Origin: Gnetum montanum
Taxonomy: Eukaryota; Streptophyta; Gnetopsida; Gnetales; Gnetaceae
Reading direction: 5' to 3'
NCBI GenBank assembly: GCA_015680685.1
Contig: MNCI01005835.1
Span: 1,196,311 to 1,260,310, forward strand
DNA length: 64,000 nucleotides
Shown: piece after piece, positions 31,728 to 43,089 of the stretch
Numbering within the stretch: position 1 is the first letter of the stretch
Layout: each line of letters begins with the position of its first letter
Translations under genes and position numbers: made by a program
Notes under the pieces: generated by a model
Told to the model about the DNA's origin: nothing
The model's database searches: none
What the model saw: the letters and a program-made list of their open reading frames with translations, nothing else

Positions 31728-34460
31728 AGATGATATCAATTAATAGGTAGAATTACAAAGGTAAGTATAGGAGTTACTTGCAAATGGCTTTGTAATGAAA
31801 TCCATTTCACCTTGTGTAGTTTTAGTAATGTTAGTGTCAAATAAGGACAATGATAAATGGAGGGTGTGCATTGATTCCACAGCAATGAATAAGATAATGA
31901 TGTAATATAGATTTCCTATTCCAATGATGGATGATATTCTTGATGTCCTTGCCAGTGTGGAGATTTTTAGGAAAGTTGATTTGGAAAGTGGTTATCATCA
32001 AATTAGAATCAAGGTTGGTGATTAATGGAAGACAACTTTCAAAACAATAGATGGATTATATGAGTTATTGGTGATGCCATTTAGGGTCACAAATACACTT
32101 GCTATGTTCATGAGGTTGATGCATGATGTATTAAAGGACTTGATTGGTAAGTATTGTATTATCTTTTTGAAAATATTTTAGTATAAAAATATAATGAATA
32201 AGAGCATTTGGATCACTTGAAGATGATTTCTTAAATTGGAGGAGGCACAATTGGTAATGAATGTGTAGAAAAGTCATATCTTCAAAAGAGAAATCACATA
32301 TTTGGGGAATGTGATTTCTATAAATAAAATTTGAATGAAGGCTACCAAGGTGAAGGCTATTAGAGATTGGCCAAATCCTAATAGTGTTGGGGAGGTAAGT
32401 TCATTCCTTAGTTTAGCAGGTTTTTATCAAAGGTTCATAAAAATTTCAGTGCTATTTCTTGATCTATGTTTTCTTTGTTGAAGAAAAATAAAGATTTAAG
32501 GTGAGATAATGAACCCAAAAGGAGCTTTGACTTATTAAAAGAAAAGATTACTAATGAATTAGTGCTTGCAATTCTAGATTTTTAAAATCTTTTATAAGTG
32601 GAGGTGGATTCAAGTGAACTTACCATTGGTGGGGTACTTTTAAAAGAAGATAGACCTCTTACCTTTTTTTTTCTAAAAAGTTGAATGAGTCAATGAAAAA
32701 ATATAGTGTATATGAGAAGGATTTATATGCTATTCTATAAGAAATCAAGCATTAGAGGCATTACTTGTTTCCCAAGAAGTTCACTTTCATGATAGATCAT
32801 AAAGCACTACAATTTCTAAATTCTCAAAAGAAGTTGAGTGCAAAGTATATGAAGTGGGTTGCATAGTTATAGGAGTTTAATTTTATGTTGAAACATAAAA
32901 GTGGAAAAGCCAAGGTGGTGGCTAGTGCATTATCCAGGGTGCATGTTGTAAATTTCAATGTACCTCATGTGGAAGGTACAAGTGATTTTGCTAATTTGTA
33001 TGAACATGATTGTGATTTTGGGTAGGTTTGGAAGAGCCTCAAAAAGACATCATTAAGTAGGATAGACCAATGGAGGGACTATGATATTCAAGATGAATTT
33101 TTGTTCAAAAATGGGAAGGTATATGTTCCTAATTATGATTTTAGAAAGAAGATTTTGTTTGAAAAGTAGCATAGTAGCATGGTAGGTCACATGGGTAGGG
33201 AAAACATTGAAAGTTGTAGGTAGGCACTATTTTTGGCCTAGTAAGAAAACTAAAGTTTCAAAATTTAGGAAGGATTATTTGACTTATTAGAAGTTCAAAA
33301 GAGGTAAAGAAGTGGATAGACACTATATACCTTTGTCAATTCCCAAGGATTCATGGGAAAGTGTATCAATGGATTTTGTGAGTGGTATTCCAAAAGCCAA
33401 AAGTGGGAATGATGTAATTTTTGTTGTTGTGGATAGGTTTGTCAAGATGGCACACTTCATTTCATGCAAAAAATATGAGTGATGCTTCTCATGTGGGAAA
33501 TTTAGTTTTCCAACATGTTGTGAAGTTGCATGGAATTTCTTTCAATATTGTTAGTAACAAAGACTCCAAATTCACTAGTTATTTTCTAAGTCCCTTTAGA
33601 AAAATTTAGGAACAAAACAAAATTTTTGTAGTACATATCATTCATAATCTGATGGTTAAACAGAGGTGATAAATAAATTCTTACTGAATATTTTAAGGTA
33701 TTCATGTGATGCACAATTTAAAAAGTAGAAAAACTTGTTGTGTCATGCTAAGTTTTCATACAATAATGTTTTTCATGTTACCATTAATAAAAGTCCATTT
33801 GAGGTGCATTATGATTTTTTTCCAAAGATAGTAAATAATTTGAAAAGCTTTAATGAAGAAGCTCAATTTAGCGCTAATTTTGTACAAGAGATGAGGGATC
33901 TCCATGCATAAGTATTATCAAATTTTAAGAAGAAGACTAAAGAGAGGATCCTCAAGATAAATGAAGATAAATGAAAGCCAAATTTTTTTGTTGGTAACTT
34001 GGTTTGGATGCACTTGAAGAAGAAGTAGGTAAGAGGTGTTAACTTCTTCAAGTTGAAAGCCAAGAAGATGAGGCTTTTCAGGATAAAGGCTAAGATTAAT
34101 GATAATTCTTTTGAAATTGACTTACCAAATGATGTTATTTCATCTTTTATATTTAATGTTTTATATCATTTGCACTATCATGAACCAATTGATGATGAGA
34201 TCATACTAGATAGCATTGATGAGTTGAAGAGGGCTATTAAGTAGTCCAAGCCTTTAATGGAGAGAAAGGAAATTGTACTAAAGTAGAGGAAAGATTTAAG
34301 AACTGAAAGAGTAAAGAGACATGAGTACTTAATCCATTAGAAGGATTAATCTATTTATGATGCTATATAAGTCCACAATACAAAACTTCATGAGTGAGGA
34401 GACACTTCAACCCCTACTTCCTTGTTTACATGAGTTCACTTTTTCAAGGGTGGAAGAGTT
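31728..34460 (+). pseudogene. Element E pol: RT, RNase H, integrase relic
   Basis: Resumes exactly where A1 interrupted it. RT pieces: [62 protein letters not shown] and MPFRVTNTLAMFM; the YxDD strand is unrecognisable. A decayed RNase H (about 32590-32990) and integrase follow: VGHMGRENIE, the core around 33360-33600 (PKDSWESVSMDFVSGIP; HGISFNIVSNKDSKFTSYF, where the second catalytic Asp survives). The C-terminal block (FRIKAKINDNSFEIDLPNDV, then HYHEPIDDEIILDS) fits the end of a chromovirus-like polyprotein; a chromodomain is too decayed to confirm. Many stops and frameshifts. Confidence 0.78.
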
Positions 34461-34462
34461 GG

Positions 34463-35475
34463 TGTAGGAATACCTCTTTTTATCCCTTTGTATTTTTTCC
34501 TATAGTTATTTTTTAAGTGTTTGGGCTCTAGAGAGGTGTCTTTCCCAAGAGTTAATCTTGCAAAATATGTCCCAACTTCAAGGAAGATGTCTTGGAAAAG
34601 TTGTTAAAATATCAAGCAAGATGTCTTAGAAGTGAATGCCACATCTTAGAATTTTGTGAGATGTCTCATAAAATGATGAGATGTCTTAACTAAGAAATCC
34701 TAGTTTGGGCTAAGATGTCCCAAGTTGTGTTGAGATGTCTTAGCTATAGTGGAGACATCTCAGGCATGAATGAGACATTCCACCTATAAGTTATGTTTTT
34801 TAGTAAGACATCTAGAAACTATGAATGATTACTCAAATAAGCAAGAAAACTTCTAAATTTACCTATTCCAAATCAAGAAACAACTAGGATAAGATGGAAA
34901 AATATGGAAATAGCTTGATATCCTCAAGTTGAGTTGGGGAAAGGTTTCTAGGCTTTTTGTCTTCCATTTGTCAACAAATATTGATGTAATTCTTCATGAG
35001 ATGTCATGGAGAAATGTCACTAAGAGATGTCATGGACAAAGCTCTTGAGTTGATGAGAGCTTAGCAAGAGTATGAGAGAACACATAGAGTGAGTGTGTAT
35101 GTGGTTGTAGCTGCAAGGTCAATTATGTGGTATATTAGTCAGTGTGTTATTGGGTCTTTTTTGTGATTTAAAATATTACTCCCAAGTTGTGGAAGACATG
35201 TCATTCAATTGTGTTTTACATTAAGAACAATTATTATGTGGTTGCAGAGCCTCATGCTCTAAAGAATTATTTAAGTGTTGTAAGTGTGATTGGATGATGT
35301 TGTGAGTTGTAAAACCCTATTATAATCTTCTTTTCAATAATTGAAGATAGCTAGTTTTCTTCTTTTCTAACATTTTGATTTGTCTTTAATAATTTTTAGA
35401 TTTAGTGGGTTAAAGGTTAGTTTCTATTAGAGTGACCTTACTCCACCTTAGGAGATTTTTGTATATATATCTACA
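34463..35475 (+). repeat. Element E 3' LTR
   Basis: Starts TGTAGG right after a purine-rich tract (AAGGGTGGAAGAGTTGG) and ends CTACA, a 5-bp inverted terminus. The end could be two bases further (CTACACA). It contains eight to ten scattered copies of a GAGATGTCTTA-like motif in both orientations between about 34585 and 34815. No 5' LTR of E was found on the left. Confidence 0.65.
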
Positions 35476-35494
35476 CAGCCGTTTTTTAAATGTT

Positions 35495-36170
35495 TTTAAT
35501 TTTTTTTATTAGTCAAATATTGTAAACACTTGAATAAATTTTGTAATGCAATACTCAAGTCATGCAATCAATCATAGTTAGTTCAATCATTTTCAAAATA
35601 TTGTAAACAACTTAATCCTAATTTTGTTAACCTAAAAATGAGCTTTTAGTTCATCATAGAGGTATGAATAGTATCAATTTTCATAGGTTGCATCAACATA
35701 GCAATATCAACCTAGCATCATTGATGCATGCTCTACTTCATCAATGCATCAAGTTTGGTACAAGCATAATAAATAACTATATAAATGCTTCCATCCACTA
35801 CATTTATAGTACCATTTGATTGTTAGCTTAGCAATACTCTATTAGTTTGTTCTTGCAACAATTAGCATTAGCCAAGGTACCTACAACATGAATTAAGTGA
35901 ATTATAAAAATCTTATTTGAGTGATCATGTACTTGAACATATTTTCATAGCAACAATAACATTGAGATTTATTTTCTTCATAGAAACACTTGTCCTAGCT
36001 TTATAATTTCTTTGATTATAATTTACTTTTAGTTATTCTTTTAACTTGCATACACTTAATTAATTACCTCATATTCATTGCACATAGCTACATTGCATGA
36101 GTACAACCAGCTTTGATCATAAACACGTTAATGTTTTGTAATCTCAATAGTGCACCACTTGGTGTAATGA
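35495..36170 (+). repeat. Old LTR relic of the A1/B1/C clade with its 3' flank (G)
   Basis: 35495-35666 resembles the sequence before the 3' LTR of B1 (TAAACAACTTAATCCTAATT..GTTAACCT). From about 35667 it resembles an LTR: TGAATAGTATC, palindromic TGATGCATG/CATCAATGCATC elements, TATATAAA near 35780 and an AATTAATTA-type block near 36060. It fades out by 36170. Confidence 0.5.
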
Positions 36171-36996
36171 TGAAAATTTTTTATGTTGGAAAATCAAAAG
36201 ATCTTATGCAAGATAGTTTAACTTGTAAATCTACAGGCCTCAAAAAGGATTTGGAACACTGTAAATGGTTTTGTTTTTCACTTAGGAACTTAGAAAATCT
36301 ACTACTACTTTATGCAAACGAGAATAAACTATAATAGATGCATATAAAATAATAATGTTGTGCAGGATTCAAGAATAGGAAAAGAGAATGATACAGCCAA
36401 AAATAAATGACTACAAATATTCTATTAAATATGGTTGTCAATGAATTCAAAATGGGAATTTACAGAAGAATAGAGATCAAGGTTTTTTGAAGCTTAGGAA
36501 GTTAATTTGCTTGTTGTGATTTAGTGCAGATTGTAGGGTGTGTTCTACGTGAACTTTACACTGGTTTCCTAATTTGATCTATAACATAATGAATATTTGC
36601 TCCAAGTATTGTGCTTAGTAATCAGCACTATAGAAAGTGTGAAAATACTACAAAAATATATTGCAAAGCTTTGCTACTCTTTGTTAAGTATTTTGCCCCA
36701 AGATTGCTCCAAAGGTCTTGAAAGATGCATCAAATCTAGTATTTATAGGCTGTGAATCTATTGTGATGCCATCCATTACAGTTTTTGAGCATTATAAATT
36801 GTTCCTAGTTCAAAGTGCAGTGTGTAGGCTTAAAGCCCAGGTGTCACACACTACCTTACATGCTATCCAACATGTGGGACTGAGGTGTGTAGTATGTGAA
36901 ATCAAAGCCCAAAACCCACATGCTTCTCTACACATTGCCATAGAATGTCAAGTTGGAATATGCAATGTATGAGGTGAAAAGAATAATTTTTGTATC
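36171..36996. other. AT-rich DNA without recognised features
   Basis: Only short chance frames, no repeat or coding signal that I can support. Confidence 0.5.
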
Positions 36997-37160
36997 TTGT
37001 GGAGCATTTTTAGCCATCACAAGCTAGAATACATCATGTGAAGAATTTCTTTAATCTCCACAAACTAGAATGCATCATGTGGAGCATTTTTAGCCTCCAT
37101 AAGTTGGAATGCAGTGTTTGGAGTATTTTCTACCCTCCAAAAGATGGAGAACATGGGATT
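36997..37160. repeat. Tandem repeat, four units of about 40 bp
   Basis: Units start near 37001, 37041, 37081 and 37120 with consensus GTGGAGCATTTTTAGCCTCC followed by ACAAGCTAGAATGCATCAT. GTGGAG and CTCCAC within a unit can pair. Confidence 0.75.
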
Positions 37161-40080
37161 TGAAGCATGTAAGCTACCAATCTCATTATTTTACATTAAA
37201 ACTAGCTTAAAATTTTGCTAACATAAGGCTACAAGATAGTATTTCTTGGTAGGAAAACATTGCAAATATTTTTGCCTTCAGATCTTTACTAAGTTATAAC
37301 AAAAATTTTGGTTATGGGCTTTCATTTACAACATGAATTTTTCTTGAGGTGTTTCATTGGCTCCTTTTGTTGAAGTTTTGATGATTGACTAGAGAGACAT
37401 CAAGAAAGAATGTGAAACACTACCGTAGGTTCATCACCAATACTCCCTCTTCATACTTGCTTCTATAGCTATCAAATCATGCCAAGCAATGCTCACGATG
37501 GTGAAACAAGGTTATAATGGGATGTTGAGAGTTTGGGATGAGATAATGGATACATAGGATATTGGAGAATGGTCATATTGGCTAACAAAGAATTCCAAAT
37601 GTTGACATTATGGCTATGACATGGTGGTGACATGCTTGCTGATTTGGAGAGTTCTTCATCCTTTACACTAGTAATTGTTGGTTACTCCGTGACATTTGGA
37701 GGAACCAACACTTGGTAATAGGATTCTTTAGCCACTTGGCTCTCAAGCTTCTTTAGCCACTTGGCTCTCTCTCTTCTTCCTATTTTCTTTTCATTTTTTT
37801 GAGAGAGTGTCGTTAACTTGCTCGACTTGAGGCTACATTGGTATTTTTCTTTCTTGGCATTTTCTCCCTTTTTTTTAGAATTGAAACATTCATAGGGTTT
37901 TGTTACCAAGGATAAATTTTTCTTTTCTCACTAAATGAGATGTGTTACATTTAGTGAACTTAATTAGTAGAGCATGTTGAAGGAGATGTCACATGGGCAT
38001 GGTGTGTGAGCATCAAACATTAGTTTTAAGTGTTAGCAAGGTAAGAAATGTTCTAATTTGGCTATGGGGGTCATGGCTTAGGAGGGGGATTAGTGGAGGT
38101 ATTTTGATGTAAGCACTATGTACAAGATCAAGCAAGCTCTTGTATATCAAGGTCACATGATGACTTACACTTGATGATGAGCCACACTCTTATGATGACT
38201 TCAAGCTCATCTTGCAAGCATAACTCCAATAGGATAACTAAATAATTTAAAGAATGTTGCAACTAAAAACCTTGGTCATTGGAAAAATCAAAGATCCTCA
38301 GTGCAATAGTTCCTCAACCCATGAATCCCTAGGGCCTCTAAGGAAAAAATGGGATTTAAGGTGCCTTGGCTGATCTGGCAACTAGGGACCTAGGAAATGC
38401 AAAGCATGGTGAACAAAATGCAAAACTGATAAAAGATCTAAATAATCCATAGATAATAAACAAATTTATTTTATACAAAAAACCCAAAAATTAAAACTTT
38501 ATTGAGAAAAAATAAATAATAAGTTAGAGAAAATGTGTACAAATGGTGCTCAAATGAGCAGCCAAGAGGGGCGTTCCCTGGTGTAGTATTTCAAAGCTCA
38601 TTGAGGTTGATGCAATCTACTTCACGATCCAAGTGGGAAGCCACTTATAATTCTTTCAAACCTTCCTTAGCTACAACCTTAGGTTTGCAACATTGGCTAT
38701 GATGGGGATTGAGAAGTGTGAAAAATCTAAATTTCCCAAATGATCTACTCTAGGAGTTGGGAATCCCAAGAGTGCAGTGTGGAGCTTAAAAATTCACAAA
38801 TCTCAAAGGTGGTTACAAGGCCACAAGGTCATAGGGTGTCTACATTGGGTTCAAGAGAATACAAGTGTGGAAACTTGTAAAGACTCTCAAGTGCTTGAGA
38901 ATGATCAAGTATATAATTGTGAACAATGTTGTGTGCAAAAGTGTGTGTGTGCTAATAGTTGTTGAACCATGTAAAATTACTGAACCCTTTGAAAATTGTG
39001 AAACCTTAAGTTACTTGCTAAACTATTTGAAAATTGTGAAACCTATAAATGGTGTTTAAGGTTAGCTTTTATAGGTTCTTTGGGCCATGAATGGGGCTAC
39101 AAAATGGCTATGATTTGGCTGCAAAATGGTTATAAAATGGCTTAAATTATTTTATAAATTGGTTGGCAATTAGCTGCAAATTTCAGTTACTATACATAGT
39201 AAGTGCTTCCCCCCATGGCCATTTTTTTACTATAAATAGTAACTAGGGCACACCTTCCACACTAGAGATGAATCTTCTATGTTGAGCTCTCCACCATGCT
39301 TGTTGAAGTAGCTAGTCAACGTTGAAGTGCATGAAGTGTTGAAATATAGCTATTGTGGCTTCCATGTTGGAGGGAAACTTCCATGCTAAGGGGGAAAGGT
39401 TTCTAGGCTATGCATGTAGTCTCTACACTGAAGAGGGAAAGTGTTCAAAACTCTCACTCTTCCACATTGGGGGTAGGTGAGATTTATCCCCTTCATGTAT
39501 TTCTAGCATAGAAAAGTATATACCCCCCATAAAACCCATCAAATTACCTTTTTTGGCATTCCAAAAGGCATTTTTGACAACCCCCACCCCCCACACCCAC
39601 CCCACACACACACACCACCCCCCCTCTCCCAATCCAAAATATAAACACTAGGTGACTTTTTTCACTTGGGAAATGAGGCTTGGACCACTTATGATGGAGT
39701 TTTTAACCCCAAAACTATAAAGTATGTGAAATTTCCCACTGTGGGTTACAATATTCACATCTATAATGAAGTTTTTTCATGGGTTTCATCAAGTGACAGC
39801 TATGTGATGAAGATTGGATATAACATGTAAATTTTTATGGTGTTTCAATGGCCTATCTTTGTTGGTGTATGGAGGATTAACCTATGGGGCATCGACAAAG
39901 AATACAAAACACCACTGCATATTATAACACTACAATGCATATACGCCACATGAGAATCAGGCTATCCAGGTCACCAAATTTTCTAGTTTAAGGCCATGGC
40001 ATGCCATGGTACTACTTTAAGGCCCCAGTAGGTTGTGTTGCCAATTTAAGATTGTAGTGGACCATTGAAACTAGGCTCAA
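37161..40080. other. Non-coding stretch; F 3' region with simple and hairpin repeats
   Basis: No gene recognised. Holds a 21-bp direct repeat (TTCTTTAGCCACTTGGCTCTC, about 37724 and 37749), a twice-repeated TTTGAAAATTGTGAAACCT near 38985-39045, three hairpin-type motifs like those of the 43-46 kb array (near 39256, 39380, 39450), and a C/CA-rich low-complexity tract at about 39580-39630. Near 39980-40080 are TTTAAGGCC-type repeats shared with 59 kb. Confidence 0.55.
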
Positions 40081-40089
40081 TTGTCAATG

Positions 40090-42480
40090 ATTGTCAACTA
40101 CATGTAGTATGGCTTTAGATAGAAATGATTAACTCGAGTGGCCAGCTCATTTCCATCCATGTTGACTATTCTAAATCCTCCATTACTATAAGCTTTGGTA
40201 ACAAGAGCTCTTTCTAGTTGGCTAAGAATTTGTTTGCATGCTCATGAATGGCCTTGAGGACTAGGTCACCCTCCTTGATCTTGCACATGGTCAAGTCATG
40301 GTGATGTTGATACTTTTGCCTCTCTTTATAATTGATGTGAGCAAGCGCTTACATACATCGCTTCTCGACTAAATCTAGGACTATTGTCTAAAATTCCTTA
40401 TTCTACTCCTCATTGATGAAGTCAATCAAGGCTACTCAAAATGATGGAACCTGTAATTCAAGAGGTAAAATAGCTTCAAAATCATAAATAAGGCTATAAG
40501 GGGTCATGCTAGTTATCATGTGATAGATTGTTCTATATGCCCATAGCACATGGACAAGACACTCATGCCACTTATGCTTGCTATTGTTGAGCATCTTCTT
40601 GAGTAAGTTAATGATGGCCTTGTTACTTGCTTCTACTTGTCCATTGGCTTCAGGGTAATAGGTGATGAGAAAGAATGCTTAATACCTAAGTTATGATATA
40701 AATCCTTGGTTTCTTAACTACTTAATGGGGGTCCATTATTCATAACTATGATTATGGGTATGCCAAAATGGGCTACAATATCATCTAGGATAAATTTGAA
40801 AACTTGTTTAGATGTGGTATTCCTTAGGAAAATAGCCTTAACCCACTTAATATTTGATTGTGATGATGATGAAGCTATGTCTTGTGGAAGGCATAGGTGT
40901 TATTGGTCTAATGATATCCAACCCCCATCATTGAAATGGTCATGTTATCTGGGCTATATGAAACTCAATTAGTAGTATATGTATAAGGTTACTTTATCAC
41001 TGGCATGTGTCACACTGCTTAACCTTTTGCAGGAAATCATTTTTCATATGGGACAAATAGTAGCCTAATTTTCTAATTTTAGCAGCCATGGCTCTAAGTC
41101 TTATATGTCCTTCACAACCACCCTTGTGAACCTCCTCTAGGATTATTCTATCTTTGATTTTACCTAAGCACTTTAGGAGTATGCCATCATAGGATTGTCA
41201 ACATGATGTGTTATCACCTATGATGACATAGTACTTTGATCACTTGCATATGGTGATCTTCTAAGTAGCAGTCAGGCCTTGTGATGATTCACCATGCATA
41301 AGATAAAATTTGATATCATCATACCACTCCTTGGGAGTAGTAGTGTGAATGATGGCCACAAAGGTATCCTCAATGTTCTATGTGATGGGAGTAACACAGT
41401 TCATGGTTAATGTGGACATCTTGCTAAACACATCTGGTACCACACTAAGGGCTAACATTATAATTGCATCAGCTATGGCATTTTTGTTTCAAGGTATGTA
41501 TTGGATATCAATGTCTATTAATTATTGTAACAATTACTTCCATAGGTCATAATAAGGTTGTGAGTGCCTATCTTTGCATGCATAAACTTTGGTCACTTGG
41601 TTAACCATGAGTTCTAAATCACCTTTGATTGTTAAATTTCTGATTCCTATGTCATGAGCTACCATCATCCCTCTTATCAAACCCTCATACTCCACTTTGT
41701 TGTTGGTACATGAAAACCCAAAACAATAGGCAAAGGATTAAATCTCACCAAACAGGAATGTTATGATGGTAATGATACTAGCCCCATGGGCAATTGAAGC
41801 TTCGTCAAAGTGCATGATTGCCTCATAATCCTTAGGTACTTAGCTAATTGTGTTAATGTGTTCATCAAAGAACTTAGGATCTATGGTTGCTTGGTCACCA
41901 ACAGGTGAAACCATGAGTTGCATAGCTATAGCTTGACCTTTTGTTAAGGATTGAGAGATATAATGGAGGTTAAACTCCATAGTTATGGCTTTCCCTCGGG
42001 CTATCTGACTACTTTCGTAGATGTTGGTCATTATGGCTCTAACTATATTATCCTTGAAAATGATTTTTACCTGGCTTCTAAATTGGTATTATCTCCATTT
42101 CTTCAAAGAGAAGACTAGTGCTAGACAATCCTTCTCCACCTTAGTGTATCGGGTCTCGTGGGCTACTAACACTTGGCTAAGGTAGTATATGGGCATTTCT
42201 TCTTCATCATCATAATTTTGATAAAGTAGAGAGGAAATGGATGTGTTAGAGATGGCAAGATAAATGTAAAATGGTTTACCCTCTTGTGGAGGATAGACTG
42301 CCAACAGTTGGTCAAGGGTTTTGACTAGGTTTTCAAGGCATTCTAAAGGTTTCTCTATCAAGGCTATGCGGTCTACAAGATTCTTAGGCTTAAGATCTAG
42401 GCAATTAGGGTTGATACACAGTTCAACATCATTGTGATGTCCATGTAGACATAAAAGCCAAATTTATTTGCTCCCAGTTA
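40090..42480 (-). pseudogene. Element F pol relic: RNase H, second RNase H, integrase (Tat-like)
   Basis: Minus strand. RT-linked RNase H at 42361-42089: GKPFYIYLAISNTSISSLLY, then ETRYTKVEKDCLALVFSLKK. A second RNase H at about 41830-41460: IVHFDEAS, CTNNKVEYEGLIRGMMVAHD and NLTIKGDLELMVNQVT. Integrase at about 41330-40200: GCEGHIRLRAMAAKIRK, LQKVKQCDTC, LRNTTSKQVFKFILDDIVA and FGIPIIIVMNNGPP (catalytic Asp now Asn). The tail is FRIVNMDGNELATRVN. RNase H, second RNase H, then integrase is the standard order in plant Tat/Ogre-type elements. RT upstream of the RNase H is missing. Confidence 0.8.
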
Positions 42481-43089
42481 CTCATACTTTGATCCTGCAT
42501 GTCAACCAAAAGCATATTAAGTGACACCTAGGTAAAAGTAAATAAATAATGCTAAAATGCTATAAAACACATGCAAATCAAATGTAATCAAGGCCATCCA
42601 AGGTCATCAATGAAGTAAGGACAATTCAAAAAAATGCAATAGGGGTGAACAAAGGTCAAATAAAGGTTAAGAAAGGGGAAGTATAAGAAATAATGCTACA
42701 AATGGTCAATAAAGGCCACAATTTTAGGCCTTATCAAGCCATGATTCCAGTTTAGAGTCTTGGTGGACTTCAATGCCAGTTTAAGGCCTTAGTGGGCCAT
42801 GGTCATATGGTTCTAAATGGTGGTCAAAGAAGGTTAAACCCCACTATTTAATACAATTCAAAGGCCAAACAAAGGTAAAGAATGTTGTAATAAGATAAAC
42901 AAAGAACATATAAGGCTATATAAAGGCCATAACAGGTCAACAATGCAACACAAGTTCAAAAAAAAGTCAAAAAATTACATAATAAGGTAAAAATCAAGCA
43001 AAATAGGCTATATATGGTAAAATTTGGCTAATATAGTAAAAAATGGTTAGGTTTTGCTAGTTTTAGGCCTTAGTGGACCATGTTTTGAG
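42481..43089. other. Non-coding spacer with AAGGCC/AAGGTCA repeats
   Basis: Rich in short dispersed AAAGGTCAAxAAAGG and TTTAAGGCCTTAGTGGGCCATGG units (42720-42800, 43065-43085), the latter shared with 39980-40080 and 59010-59305. No coding signal. Confidence 0.55.

Noticed and set aside
39580-39630. C- and CA-rich stretch as a possible regulatory element
   Set aside because: Simple low-complexity sequence; also gives the spurious Gly/Val/Trp-rich minus frame.
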